Shown here one piece after another: positions 13,403 through 25,872 of a stretch of 64,000 nucleotides of DNA. Both the position numbers and the translations under genes were made by a program. Under the pieces are notes generated by a model, which saw only the letters and a program-made list of their open reading frames with translations, was not told where the DNA came from and searched no databases. Each line of letters starts with the position of its first letter. Positions within the stretch are counted from its first letter, which is position 1. Source of the DNA: Ulva prolifera (taxonomy: Eukaryota > Chlorophyta > Ulvophyceae > Ulvales > Ulvaceae); the NCBI GenBank assembly GCA_023078555.1, contig CM041200.1, forward strand, positions 2,302,001 through 2,366,000, given 5' to 3'.

Positions 13403-13926
13403 CACAAGGTGTGTGGACTGCCTCCTTTCAACACATGTGCCACACAACCCTGATAGTGACCACCTTATCAGCAAATTATATTACTATACGTTTGCGAATG
13501 CCTTCCTCTGCACCCACAACAGGATCGTAAAGGAAGTATTTCGTTGCATTGCGATGCATTGCGTCGCTGGTACGGCTGTTCTGGGCCATGCTAAAAAATG
13601 TCTGGCATTTCATACGATATTCTCGAGAAGTGGCTGAACGTCCTGCAGAAGAATTCCCATGCACACACTTGTCCAGAGTAGCACGGGCTCCCTCCCGCGC
13701 ATACCTACCTATGCATGTGTGCGTTCGCGACGGAATCGCTGTCATTGCAGGAACCGGGATGTATACTACCCGCTCTGGAAGACCATCAGCATATTTAATG
13801 TCTTGCTTTATGCTTTTCTCTCGTGCGGTGTTAGTTGAGTTTGCTGGTGTTTCGTTTCACCAGCTAATTGCGCCAAAAAATATGTGTAGCCCTTCCGGTG
13901 TAACCTGCTGACCTATAGGCTTCAAG
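13403..13926. promoter_or_regulatory. Shared divergent promoter of two EF-hand genes
   Basis: About 525 bases separate the ATGs of the EF-hand/WD40 gene (minus) and the EF-hand/LRR gene (plus). No exon is supported inside. The short distance and the probable ciliary role of both genes suggest common control; no specific binding site was identified. Confidence 0.5.
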
Positions 13927-16790
13927 ATGGTCGTTGTGCCTGGGGACTTCAAAGTCGCTGACAAAGCATGGACTCGTCAAAAGCTGCTTCCCAAAGGGTG
14001 CTCCATCTGCTTCAGTGTGGCTGCAGGGATTCAATCTGTTTGTAATGGTTGCCAACAGCCATGCGTATGACCTGAATTCTGCATCTAAACCGCTGATTTC
14101 AGACCGATACTGCATGCAAGGGCATGAACTGGTGCAACATCCACACATTGTCTGCCTGTGATGTACATTGAGCAGTCCAGTTGTGCAGGTGGAGTGTTCC
14201 CCCGGGCAACATTCTCTCTACATACCTGGCTGCATGTCAGAAGTTGAGGGTAAGTGCAACTAGCGGCGTGATCGAGATTTTGAACAGAAGAAAGTGCCTG
14301 ATGTCCCCCCTGCCTTATCATGTGCTCGCGGGCCTCGAAAAGGCAGGAAAAATCCGATACGTACTTTCTTGGTCTGATTTTGGATGTGAAGATCAGCTTT
14401 CGTGGATGACATTTCGGCAGATTGTAGCCATTATTGCCCCTCTGATGACGGATGAGGAGCTCGTTTCATACTGTCAAAAGACACCTTGCCTGCCGTTGGT
14501 AGACTGTCAACACATAATCGTGCGTTTCCAATCATCAGCCGAATTCGAAATGGTGACGAAGGCTAAAATAAAACTCGAGTCATGCTGATGCATTGATCAT
14601 GTTCATTGCCGCAGGGTCGAATTCTCCGAGTCGTGCCTCCTGTTGAAGCAGACCAAAGTTTGCTTGAAGTCTTATCAACAATCCCACAGTTTGAATTGCT
14701 GCCTCGGACATCAAAATTTCGTGCAGCTTTTCGTTTGCTTGACGTTGACCATTCTGGCTGTCTAGACATGTCTGAAGTCCATGGTCTGCTGTCATGGCTG
14801 GTCCCAGAGTTTGCTCCCACCAAGCTTGCATAGCTGCTGTGTCTCTGGCAAGTACATGAACTGTGCTTAGCAATCTGCGCAAGCAGACGGATTCTGTGCT
14901 CGGCCATGGTCAAAATCGTGAGGTGAGAGGTTGGCATACACAGGAGGTTGAAAGGTTTATGCATCTATGCATGGTCTTTGCAGAACTGACTCGAGTAGCT
15001 ACAAGTCAGCAAGGGACCTTCTTCGGAGCATGGACGCGAACGGCGACCATCAAATTGATATGCCAGAGTTTCTTTCGTTTATGGCGAAAGCTGTGGATGG
15101 GATTCCAGACAACGTTGTGGATAAGCGGATCCATGTCCTAGTGGAGGGGCGGCTGGCAGGAAGATTTCATTACGACTTCTCTGAATCTTACTGTGGACCT
15201 CGTGGAGTGCTCCCACTGCTCACAGCACTTTCATATGATCACACCTTTGAAAGCCTGGATCTCAGCGGCTGCAACATTGACAATGATGGTGCAGAGTTAT
15301 TATCTGAGCTTCTGGCCCCTCATCCTGTGCGCCCGTTGTCGCCAATCTCCCTTAATGAAATTGTCACTGCAGCCCTTGCTGACAGTGCATTGGGCCGTTC
15401 AGGCAATTAAGGAAATACGACTATGTAACAATCGGATCTCGGCTGGTGGATTCCGGGCACTGTCACAAATGCTTCATCGCAACAGGGCGATTGTGGTGCT
15501 AGATGTGAGAGGCAACATCTGTCAAAGGGGGTTCTCATGTGTTCATCACCATATGGGGAATTTCCCTGACGCTGAAGCAGTGGATGAGCTGCAGCGACTT
15601 CTCAAGCAAAATCAGGTGCGGTAACACACAGTTACGTAATTTGTCCGTATACAACTGCATCAAAGCCAGACATCAACCAGGTGTCTCATGTACACAGGAT
15701 CATGCAGAGACTGCGTCAGCTGTCGCCATGAGGATTCTCCATGAACATCTGCATGAATTGCGAATCCTGTTCACAGAGCTCATGGATGGCAATGGCCATG
15801 TACCATTGCGAAAGCTGCAGACTGCTGTTGCCAATGTGGCAGGAGGCTGGGGCTTGGAGCCTGATACGGTCAAGGGGCTGCTGCTACCAGAGGGATTCCT
15901 CACATCAGAAAATACAATCACTAAGGACGCGTCAGGGGAATTGATGCTGTCCCGTGGTGAATTTCTGGTGGCACTCGATGGCCGCGCTGTGGAAAAGCGG
16001 GTCTGCCGTACGATTCAGCTGCACCTCGCAGAGGTCAAGAAACAGTTCTACGTCCGCGCCAGTGCATCAGGCATTCCATGTGTGGGTGACTCTGACGCGC
16101 AGGTATCAGGCACCGACTCACTGGAATTGTGCATGTCGGTGTCATGCACCGGCGGTGCAGCATGCTTCTGTCTGCATTCGCGGCGTTAAAGAGTGACACA
16201 CTCTTTCATGTACTGCTGTGATGCAGGATGCCGCAGAAGGCTGGACACCACACAGTTTCCACCCCTCCCAGGGATTGTCGGAGACACCTGAACTGGTGCA
16301 CACTTACTCTCTCGTGGACCCCTGGCATCAACCTCACCACCGTCTAAGTTTGGGCGGGAATGCTGAAGACCCAGTGCATGGCAGCAAACATAACATGTCC
16401 CATGCCCCGGCCGCAGCAGGTCAACAACCGGCTCCAAGTGAGACTGATGCCAACGTGGCGCAGCATCCAGAGAAGGTATACATCGTTTTGGAGTGTGCAA
16501 TGGGTCAGGTCACCGCTTCCCTGCATGTCGGAGCACTGCCCGACCCGCACGGTGCAGATCCTAGTACTCCACCTATGGCGTTCGTTGCAATCGACATTGA
16601 AGATGTGTATGATCTTCTGTACGAAGAAGTCCGAGATCCAGCCAAAGGCTGGGGAGTTCTCATGGATGATGTGAAAGTTGTCTTGGAACCAAACCGATTC
16701 TCTGAGAACGCAGGTAGATGTGCACTGCCTCACGGGAAGGTCACATGGCCAGTTTTTGTACGGACTGTGCTCTACATGCTGAACAGATAA
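13927..16790 (+). CDS. EF-hand and leucine-rich-repeat protein, probably axonemal
   Basis: The start MVVVPGDFKVADKAWTRQ ends at a GTTTGT donor. Further exons give VECSPGQHSLYIPGCMSEVE and KKVPDVPPALSCARGPRKGR. An exon near 14613 reads GRILRVVPPVEADQSLLEVL and then the EF-hand loop DVDHSGCLDMSE. A second EF-hand, DANGDHQIDMPE, lies near 15035. Ribonuclease-inhibitor-type leucine-rich repeats follow: TFESLDLSGCNIDNDGAELL and IKEIRLCNNRISAGGFRALS. The C-terminal half (about 15700-16790) has helical segments such as HLHELRILFTELMDGNG and ends TWPVFVRTVLYMLNR before TAA. I do not recognise the exact orthologue. EF-hand plus LRR architecture and head-to-head pairing with a WDR49-like gene suggest a cilium-associated role, which is inference. 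Confidence 0.7.
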
Positions 16791-16906
16791 GTAAGCTTCG
16801 ATGAAAGTCACAAGTACAGCTTATCGTGCGTAGAGCTGGTGTGCACGGAAGGATTCTTTACATCTTCGAAAGCAGCGGCCTTAAATCAGCATAGAAATTG
16901 GTACAT

Positions 16907-18329
16907 TTACCTGTCAACCGCACGCAGCAACAGGAAGCAGATCACAAGAGATGTGAAATGCGACAGCAGCGTGTTTGTAGCAGCCTGAACGAGAAACACA
17001 TCTATGGCAAGGACGGGGTTAAATTGGCTTGATGCTGTGTTGGCAAAAAAAGGATTTGCGGAGGCACTGGTCAATGTCTTGGCAACCTGCAATCACCACC
17101 CTCCAGCCTGAGTGCAGCATGTGGTGCGCAAAACGCAACACGACAACAGCACACCAACAATAATGGCGTATCAATAAGATCTGCAATGGGCACAAATACA
17201 GTGGAGGCACGGAGGCACCAGCACCGTCATGGTGCAGATGGCGCGTACCAGCATTCCCACCATTGCCTGCAGTCCCAGGAGTGCTGCACCCATGCCAACA
17301 ACATTGACTGTCAGTCCATTCCGCAGAGTCTGCTTAACATCCTTCTTTTTGACTCCCTTGCTTGTGACATCGGTGCCTTTCATTGCATCTGAGAAGGACA
17401 CAAGTTTACGTGACAGACGGGTGTACCCATACGACCAGAATGTAGAGAAGTAAGAGGCAATGATGGATAGCAATACCATGTAGAGAGAGATTCGAGGGCC
17501 ATTCTGCACAACATGGGAATTCACAATTGGAACGCAACACCATTGGGGCATGATTATGAAAACAGTCAAGCTATGTACGTTGATGTCTGCATGACATCAA
17601 AGAGGCTGAATCACTGTCAACGTGAATGGTAACTGAGATGACATTTTCCGCATGTGTTCCCAGCAGATGCAGACCTGACCTCTGCACGGTTCTGTCCTGC
17701 CGTGCAGAGCTCAACACGAACAAATGGTAAACTTCACACCAGAACATTGATCAGGCATACGGTAATCCATGATAAGCAATGATGCTTAAGCTGCCATTTG
17801 AGAATAGCAACACTGACCTGGTGCATGCAGCAGCACCAATTAACGTTCGTGGTGCCCTTCGGAGATCATTCAGGCGCGCACCGACGCTGTAAAAGCAACG
17901 CTGAACAAAAGGATTCCGGTGGACGTCAAAGACAATGCCAACTGAATCCAGAACGATGCCCAGCCCCAACGCTTCAGGGCGAAGGCGCTATACTGTAACG
18001 ACCTTCTTTGATCGTCAGTGAGAGCATACTCTCCCGGTGCTGACTGCGCATCTCCAGCAGCTGCGGAGGTTTGCACTGCCATGTCGCTCTGCACGGAGGC
18101 AGGAGTCAGTGCTCCGAGATGAAGACCGCCAATGTCACATCTGACCATCAATGCAGTCCCAGGCAACATGATGTGTCGCCAGTCATGAAAGCAGACTCTA
18201 GCGCAAGAGGTAACACACGAGGACGGGTTTGAATGTCCAGGTAAGCCTTTCTCTTCGCAAGGGTCGGGATGCTGTGGAAGGCAATCCTACACCCCGTCGC
18301 AGCCCATATGCCATACCGAGAGAACCCAT
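16907..18329 (-). CDS. TIC21: TIC21-like inner envelope protein (DUF3611)
   Basis: TIC21 is a plastid inner-envelope protein with four membrane spans, linked to protein import and iron transport. The start at 18329, MGSLGMAYGLRRGVGLPS, is rich in Arg, Ser and Leu like a transit peptide. The next exon has ALTDDQRRSLQYSAFALKRW and the first helix WASFWIQLALSLTSTGILLF. The following one gives LSIIASYFSTFWSYGYTRLS, then VKQTLRNGLTVNVVGMGAAL and LGLQAMVGML. The last exon supplies the diagnostic AKTLTSASANPFF and the terminal helix, with PVLAIDVFLVQAATNTLLSH. These match plant TIC21 and cyanobacterial DUF3611 proteins segment by segment. Function in iron versus protein transport cannot be told from sequence. 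Confidence 0.85.
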
Positions 18330-19176
18330 GTTGATGGTAAATACGCAATTGCGCTCACAAGCCTCCAACGTACGCCTGGAATTGCCCCAGTTTCAAGGCT
18401 TCTTGAGCAATCCCGGTGGTGCGCTTGTCGCCGGATCTCACAGACCGCACGCGCCTACCGCAAGAAGTAACATTTCAGTGCTTGCGTTGGTGAAGATTCA
18501 TTGAGTCTGCTGATGTCCATGTGGAGCGACGACACCGTCATAGCTGGACCCGCTGTTAGTGACCAGATCGCACTGACGCCATTTTGTGCATGATCGTCCG
18601 CACGGCCGGAATTGACACAGACGTCTGCGCAACAGCATGCACGCCAGTGCAGCACTTTCATTTCAGCATCACAGTAGCACTTAGGCGTCCCTCTTCAGGG
18701 CCCGGCGTCACATTGGTGCAACAAGAATTGTGTGTGCTTGTCGACGTGCGTCGCTAGACCAATCACGGTAAAGACGGACCTTCAGACCTTCCAGCGGTCC
18801 GAAAAGCTTTCACATATTTGCAAGCGTGAAATTCATGGTGTATCGGCGTATGATCGCCCCGTTTGTGGCAGTTGGCCGAGGTTCGCTGCATTGGCTTCGA
18901 ACAAGAGCTGTCTCTGGAGATGCCTGCGGGGCCCGACACCCATGCATTGATCATGCATCGTGTTTCCGTGCACGTCTCTGCTCCACATCACTGCAGCATC
19001 GTGCTCATCCCTGCCATAAAGCTAAGATGCCGTCCGCAAGTGCCTGACCCCTTTACTGCCGGCTCTTTGGTGATACACAGTAGTGCATCTAGCTGTCACA
19101 CGAAGACAGTGCACGCCCGCCAGCGACCACTCCAGCTCATCACACATCGTGCGAGGTTCACTCCCGATCCTTAGAT
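18330..19176. promoter_or_regulatory. Divergent region between TIC21 and DVR
   Basis: About 850 bases separate two plastid-protein genes transcribed away from each other. No exon is supported. It should hold both promoters; no motif was identified with confidence. Confidence 0.4.
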
Positions 19177-21515
19177 ATGGCTTCGGTGCCCGCTGCGCAG
19201 GGTGCAGCCCGACAAGCGCCGTGCCCAGGTCGGAGATTCGCCAAGGCACGGGCGCAATCTAGGCACGCGCAAGGCGCCCCGGTGCGCCCTCGCCATGCTG
19301 TGGCAGCACACGCACCATCTTGAGTTCATGTGGGCAACATGGCTGCTGCTTGATTCCGCAGAGGTGTCCACCAGCCTCAGCCGGCCTGTTCGGCACTCAG
19401 GTTCTGAGCCCGAGGTTGCCACGACTGCACGTCCACCTACATCGACAGCGCCTCACGCACGGTCCCATAGCTTCATGGAAGCAGATTCGCACAGCTGTCA
19501 GTACTTTCGACCACCCGAATGAACTGCACTGTTCACCCTTGTGGGTTCACCTCCACTGCATGCATGGAGGGACGACCAGGTGGACCGCGTCGACCACAAC
19601 TGCCCGCACCCGACACCACAGTCAGCCCCACCCATCGACGCACGACAGCACACCTCATTGCTCGTAGGTCTCTGCACAAGCTACCGGGAGGGCTTCGGTG
19701 GTGGTCCGTGCTCCGAGGGCGCAGCGGGCAGGCAGGGTGGTGCCCCACGCAGCCGGGCAAGACTACCGGTCAAAGGATCCGAAGGACGTGACCGTGGCCG
19801 TGTTTGGGAGCACGGGATACATCGGCAGGAAGGTGACGGAGGAGATGATCAGCCGGGGGTTCAACGTTGTCGCCGTGGCTCGGGAGCAGAGCGGCATCGG
19901 CGGCAAGCAGGGCCGCGCCGACGTCGAGGCGATGTTCCCTGAAGCCACCGTGAAGCTCTCAGACGTGACAGACGTGGACAAGCTGAAGCGGGACGTGTTT
20001 GACACGCCCGTGGACGTGGTCGTGTGCTGCCTTGCGTCCCGCACCGGCGGGATCAAGGACTCGTGGATGGTGGACTACCAGGTGCACCTCCCACAGCACA
20101 GCACAGCACGGGGCAGCAATAACAGACCAACATCATGCTGGGCACGTGCCGTTCCGGCGAGCGTTGTAGTGTGCCGCGCACTGTGCATCTCAGCCATGCT
20201 GCTGCAACCGTGACATCGCACTGTTGCAGCGGAGCCCTGTATCGCATACAAGTGACTGTGATGACCGGGCGTTTTGCCCATGCATGTGTCCATCTTGACC
20301 GTAAACAACTATCGCCTGGCAGCACTGAAAATCTGTGTGGGCACCTGTGGTATGAGCGCAAGGCATCGTTTGTTGTGGAACAAGGCAGCACAGTTTGTGC
20401 GTTCTGTGGCAGCTGAGCTGTGTGAGCTCTATCAAGCTTGCAGCTTCCTCACGCGCGGCAAGGTGTGCCATGCGTGGGTGCAAGGCAGCTGTACTGACGA
20501 GCGCGGTGGGGGTGCAGGCGTCCAGGAACTGCATGGACGCGGCCGTCGCCAGCGGCACAAGCCACTATGTGCTGCTGTCCGCGATCTGCGTGCAGAAGCC
20601 GCTCCTGGAGTTCCAGCGCGCCAAGCTCAAGTTCGAGGCGGAGCTGCAGGCGACCGACGCGCTGACGCATTCCATCGTGCGGCCGACGGCGTTCTTCAAG
20701 TCGCTGGCGGGCCAGGTGGAGTCGGTGAAGAAGGGCGGCCCGTACGTCATGTTCGGGGATGGCCACCTCGCGTCGTGCAAGCCCATCTCGGAGGAGGATC
20801 TGGCGTGCTTCATGGGCGACTGCGTGATGCAAGAGGACAAGGTCAACCAGGCGCGCCTCCACCCCACCCCTGAAATCATGCTCACACCCACCCTTCTCGC
20901 CTCAGTTCATGCGGACCAGTGCGTCCACAGGGGGCGGTGCGCCTACATGCTGCCGCGGAATGTGCGGCAGAAGTCGCCGTTTGTGTCTTACAATTTTCCC
21001 GTGCATGCAAGTCATGGTTTGTGTTGTTTGCATACATTGTGGAACAGACCGCTGCGAGCAGCAACCAGACCCGGCGCCCGGGTGCTTGTGATTCCGGGCC
21101 GGATAGAGCGGCAGGCGGCCGCGCTGACGCGAGCGTGGAGATGCAGGTGCTGCCAATCGGGGGGCCGGGGGAGGCGCTGGACCCAGTGCAGCAGGCGGAC
21201 GTGCTCTTCCGGCTCATCGGCTCCGAGCCCAAGACACTCAAGGTGCCAGTCGGCATCATGGACTTCGTCATCGGCACCCTCGACGGCCTCGGCAAGGTGT
21301 TCCCCAACCTCAAGGAGGCTGCGGAGTTTGGCCGGATCGGCAAGTACTACGCGACAGAGAGCATGCTGGTGTACAACGAGGGCACGGGGCAGTATGATGC
21401 GGAGGCGACGCCATCGTACGGCAAGGAGACGCTGGAGATGTTCTTCGACCGGGTTCTCAAGGAGGGCCTTGACGGGCAGGAGCTAGGCGATCAGGCCGTG
21501 TGGGGACAGAAGTAA
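19177..21515 (+). CDS. DVR: Divinyl chlorophyllide a 8-vinyl reductase
   Basis: DVR reduces the 8-vinyl group of divinyl chlorophyllide to the monovinyl form, an NADPH-dependent step of chlorophyll synthesis in the plastid. Exon 2 (19668-20081) contains [16 protein letters not shown], the Rossmann GxxGxxG, and ends DSWMVDYQ. Exon 3 (20518-20850) reads [39 protein letters not shown] and [20 protein letters not shown]. Exon 4 (21147-21515) has [20 protein letters not shown] and [14 protein letters not shown] and ends at TAA. Each exon is a multiple of three, so all introns here are phase 0. The upstream start ATG at 19177 ([20 protein letters not shown]) looks like a transit peptide, but its junction to exon 2 is unresolved. 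The intron after DKVNQ would start with GC rather than GT (see findings). Identity to plant DVR is high. Confidence 0.93.
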
Positions 21516-21915
21516 GCGTGCGGATGGGCGTTGGGGCACACGGGGTGGTCTGTTTGCACGGATGTTGTACACTGCGCGGGGTGCTATGGTTTGGCTGCTG
21601 CAGGCGCTGTGCTGTGACATGCGTTTACAGCAGCTGCCAGGGGCGTTTGTGCCTGCTGCTCACCTGTTTTGTAAGGTGCAATGTCAGGCGCAGGCATGCA
21701 CGTTCTCATTGACACTGCTGTCGGTGCGCACTACAACTACAACTAAAGTTCGGGTGTTGATAACACTGCGCACATCCCAAAGACATGCTTGAACACTGTC
21801 CCTCATGGTGGAGGCCATGTGCAAGCCGAGGCTTCTGGGGGGCCGTCCATGCTGTGCGACTCTAACATCATCAAACTCTCCCCAAGGCATTCTGCATGAG
21901 CACCGCTGTCAAACG

Positions 21916-22809
21916 TCACGCTGCGTAGCTGGCACGGTATGGAAGCAAGGCGTGAGAGCACAGCGATGGGCAGGAGGCATGCAGGGGCACAGCTGGGCAT
22001 GCCTGGAAGAGCGCTGATGCAGCTCCAGTGGGGAGGCCAGACATGCCAGGCATGTTTGCCATGAAGTTTGACTCAGGCGCTGCCTGCTTCAGCTGCTGGC
22101 TGCTCCAGCTGCGGCACTTGTAGTACCCAAGCAGGTTCATTCCGATGAAAGAAAACGCCATGCCACATAGGATGAGGTATCCAGGGTGCTGCAGCGTGAA
22201 GATTGCCATCAGCATCCAGAAGATCTCCAGAGCGATCATGCCCATCCAGAACTGTGTGATCGCGATTTTGGATGCCTGGAAGTTGGGCTGCACACCGAGG
22301 CCGTTCGGACAGGTGAATGGAGGCAGAGCCTGCTACAATGCACGACGTGGCCGGTCGCACCTGTTCCAGGGCCCGATGCTCAAACCTCCACGTTGACTCG
22401 GAGCCAGTGCTGGAGGGAACTTGCCACCACCGCATGCCTGTCAGCCGGCGCCCCCCGATGTTTTTGGTGAACCAGAACTCGGTCACTATTAAGACCGTTG
22501 TGACGACGAAGTTTATGATGAAGCTCTTGGTAATCCACGTGCAAAAGAAGTAATACAATGCACAGGCGCCCTATATGCAATTGTGCGCTGGTGAGACGCT
22601 GTCCGCTGTCTGGTGTCAGGTGTGCGTGTTGGGCAAGCAAACGACAGCTGCGTCCTTACCTTCAGCACGATGTCCGTGAAGATGTATCGCCACTCCGGAG
22701 CCTCTCTGACGCTATCATACCACTGCGCAACTGCATTGCCGCGGTCGGAGTCCTGCTGCCGTGGAGGTACACCGAATGGATCCTCTATGTCCCCCGGAAC
22801 GTTTGCCAT
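21916..22809 (-). CDS. TVP23/FAM18 (ECHIDNA-like) Golgi membrane protein
   Basis: TVP23 proteins sit in the trans-Golgi; the plant member ECHIDNA acts in post-Golgi secretion with YIP4. The ATG at 22809 gives MANVPGDIEDPFGVPP, and exon 1 ends with WRYIFTDIVLK. Exon 2 reads FCTWITKSFIINFVVTTVLI and the family signature EFWFTKNIGGRRLTGMRWWQ, followed by TGSESTWRFE. Exon 3 carries ITQFWMGMIALEIFWMLMAI and a last helix ending GMNLLGYYKCRSWS. The signature, spacing and four helices match TVP23. The C-terminal 40 residues before the stop at 21916 are unlike the family, and their frame is less sure. Confidence 0.85.
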
Positions 22810-23201
22810 GCTCACGGCAGCGATGAGTCAAAGTGATTGATGGCGTCACCAGAGACAAACCGTTGACAGTATAGTGCAGAAGTTTCTATAGGATGATCGC
22901 CGTGCATGTACCTCGCTAACGCTGACTTGATTACCTGAAACACCGCACCGTCTCATTTCGTGTCCGGGGAGCCATATCGCTCTCAACACGATACCGAATG
23001 CCCCAATATCTCGCCCAGCCCCTCTGTTGTGTGCGAGTGTACGCAAGAAGCACGTTGTCAGCGTATGGCAACACACCGAAAGTGGTGTAGGTGCTGCGCC
23101 CGTTTTGCTGTCTACTCGCCACCCTCGTAACAAGAGGTAGTGTGCATAAAGTGTTACGATAAACTATCGATTCAGCTTCGCGTAGGATCTAGCATGAGCG
23201 C
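22810..23201. promoter_or_regulatory. Divergent promoter between TVP23 and FHIT-type gene
   Basis: Some 390 bases separate the two start codons. No coding exon is supported. Confidence 0.45.
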
Positions 23202-24927
23202 ATGCGCAACATTTTGTCCCTTCTCCCGGATCAGGGCATGCGGGCAGCACTGGCTTCGTTTCGACCATGGGGCGCGCTCAGGTCTGTCAGATCGGCGCGT
23301 GATGCCTGGCGGAGCATGTCGACGTCTCAGCAAGCAAGCACCATGGACTGCTCCGAAGTGTGTTCCTCACCCGCCTGCGATCGCCTTCCTGTGCACAGCA
23401 GGATGCTCCTCATGACAATCTACCTGCCACTGCTTTCCTCAGGCACAACGCTCTTTGCAGCATACTGCACATGCTATTAGGGCAGCCTGCTCCTCTATAA
23501 AAAGTTTTCTGCGGCTTGTATGCTGCCCCGTTGCTGGCAGTGCTGTGCGGGATCCGCTCCTCAGTTGGCCTCTCCTTGCATGAGCTGATCGTCACACACA
23601 AATACTGTTCCAGGAATTCAAGTTTGGGCCGCTCCAAATTCCCAGCTCTCAGGTCTTTGCCGTCTCACAATCATCGTTCGCACTGGTGAACTTGAAGCCG
23701 CTGGTTCCAGGTGCGGTCACCGCTCTTTCTGGGTCTCTACCGGTGTGCATCAATGGCCGCCCCTTCCCACATATTAGCTGTAGATCGAGCTATCACTGAA
23801 CTCAACATCACGAACGCTTGAACCCAGCATCAAGTGCGCTGAGGGCTCACACACCCCTTGGTGCGAAGCTGTGCTGCATGGTTGCCATCCAGCGATGTTC
23901 CACCCCAGCCGATTGACACTCACGAACTGGAGCCCGTGCAGGCCACGTCCTCATCAGCCCCCAGAGAGTCGCTGCCCGAGTGCGGGACCTCTCCGCTGAA
24001 GAAATCGCCGACCTGTGGCAGCTTGCTCAGGCTGTGGCCACATGCATAGAGCAAGAGTTCAAGGCAGACGCTCTGACCCTGGCAATCCAGGTGCGCCCTC
24101 CCAGCTACACTGCAACGCTTGTTCCCTCCAAAAGGCGGTCTCTCCAGAAGCAGACACGGCACTTGCTTCAGCTCCATCATCTGTCCCCATGTAGCCCTTC
24201 AGCCCTCAGCAATCGCTCCAGCGCGAGAGGGCTGGCCATGGTCTTCCTTGATGAGCACCGAGAACTTCCCTCTTTGCTGGGCGAAGTATGCATTGCACGG
24301 TCGTGCACACGCCCCCAGCACCTACCTTCCCAGACCAGGCTGCATGCTGTCTGAGCCTGCCGCGCACCAGATCGCCGTGTTACTTGCTGAGGGTATCAGG
24401 CAGCGGCCATTGCAGAGGCTGCAGCAGCACCCGTTTGGCAGTGCTGCAGGATGGACCGGCGGCAGGGCAGACCATCCCACACGTCCACATCCACTGCGTG
24501 CCCCGACACTTCAAGGACCTGGAGCGCAACGACGAGGTCTACGACCGCATTGACGACGCGGAGCAGCGCGAGCTCTCAGCGCGGCAGCGGTGCGCATAGC
24601 AGCCTGAGACCCACACTGATGCCGTCCGCTGGTGTGGCTGGACTGCAGTGTAAGTGGTGGCGAGATCCTGGTCTGTAGGGAGAGTGTGCTTGGAGCAGCA
24701 CTAGCTGGCCTGCTGTCGTGGTCACCCCCCAAAAGCAAGATTTTAATTGTTTTCTGTGCTGTGTGCGGCCACCCTGCGCCGCTGTGACCCTGGCGGGGTG
24801 GCTCTGCAGGGAGCCTCTTGGGAACGTCGACGGGGACCGGACGGCTCGGACTGCTGGCGAGATGGCGGCGGAAGCAGAGCGCCTGCGAGGGCTGATGACC
24901 GCCCCTACCAGCGCAGGACGGCCGTGA
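23202..24927 (+). CDS. FHIT: FHIT-type bis(5'-adenosyl)-triphosphatase, HIT family
   Basis: FHIT cleaves diadenosine polyphosphates such as Ap3A to AMP and ADP. Five exons join with consistent phases (23202-23357, 23614-23710, 23942-24090, 24450-24589, 24810-24927), giving 219 residues. Exon 2 has EFKFGPLQIPSSQVFAVSQS and FALVNLKPLVPG. Exon 3 continues GHVLISPQRVAARVRDLSAE. Exon 4 holds DGPAAGQTIPHVHIHCVPRH, the HIT triad HVHIH with the catalytic middle His. The last exon ends TAGEMAAEAERLRGLM, as in FHIT C-termini. The first 52 residues (MRNILSLLPDQGMRAALASF) are rich in Arg, Leu and Ser without acids and look like a mitochondrial or plastid targeting peptide. Human FHIT lacks such an extension. 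Confidence 0.93.
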
Positions 24928-25872
24928 CCACAGCTGCATCTGGCAAGACAACTCCGGCCGGGTACAATCCGGGCATACGCAGCCATGGTATTGTTCACTA
25001 CCGGTGCAGAGCTTGCTTGCTGGTCTGGAGGCATGGATGGCAAGGGGCAACAGCTTGGGGTGCCCAGGAGATGCCAGTGGGCGGCCTCGGGCGTGAGCCT
25101 GTCTCCAACTGCGCACAGTGTTGCAGCAGGTAGACAAAGCTAGTGGGGAGCCTTCCACCCGCACCGTTGCGTTTGCTGTGTGCTGCATTGGCCCTCAAGC
25201 TAGCATCTGGAGGCGTCAGGGACAGCCGCTCAGCAGCTGTGCAAGAATTCAGAGCTTTCGACCACCTTTGTCAGTATGTGTGCGGAACTATTACCCTGCG
25301 TTCAGGTTGAACGTCCTGAACCATCCCACTAGCTATGGTACCTGGGTTCTCGACATGCTCGTCGACCAATGTTGTGCAGATATGATCTGACATCCTGATT
25401 TGGTGCCATTGGTGCGTGCTGCCAGTTACATGCTGCAAGCATCTGTGAGTGGACAGCTTGCGCGGAGCAAATCGCTTTGTACATGTTCAAGACGAAGCAG
25501 GTACCACGATCTACTCGATGTTGCTGTGGCGAGACGCCCCATCTCGATGGACAGCACACAGCCTACCTGTCCAACGTTAATGTCCAATAGGATACGGCTC
25601 AGTAAATTCAGATTGACTTTACTTTACGTTTTGTGCCAAGTTCAAATTGGACGCATGCATTTTTGACATGCATGCATTTTTGACACAAACGCATGCCCGC
25701 TTGCTGCAATTTGTGACAATGAGAATCACATCCGATTCTTCCACGAGTGACATCGATTGGGGATGTAGGTGTATCGTAGGGCAACAACGGTCTTTGTCCC
25801 GGGAACTTTCGCATCCGGTCAACACGCTATATCACCGCTGTGCTCTGGGTTGGTCTCTGCCGCGTTGAAGAG
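24928..25872. other. Intergenic region, short tandem repeat only
   Basis: No exon is supported. At about 25648-25685 the 17-base unit GCATGCATTTTTGACAT occurs twice in tandem. The 3' part must contain the promoter of the next gene. Confidence 0.4.

Noticed and set aside
20395-21486. 363-codon open frame overlapping DVR
   Set aside because: Its first part is the true DVR exon 3 frame, but it reads through the following intron and then out of frame across exon 4; the spliced DVR model explains the locus.
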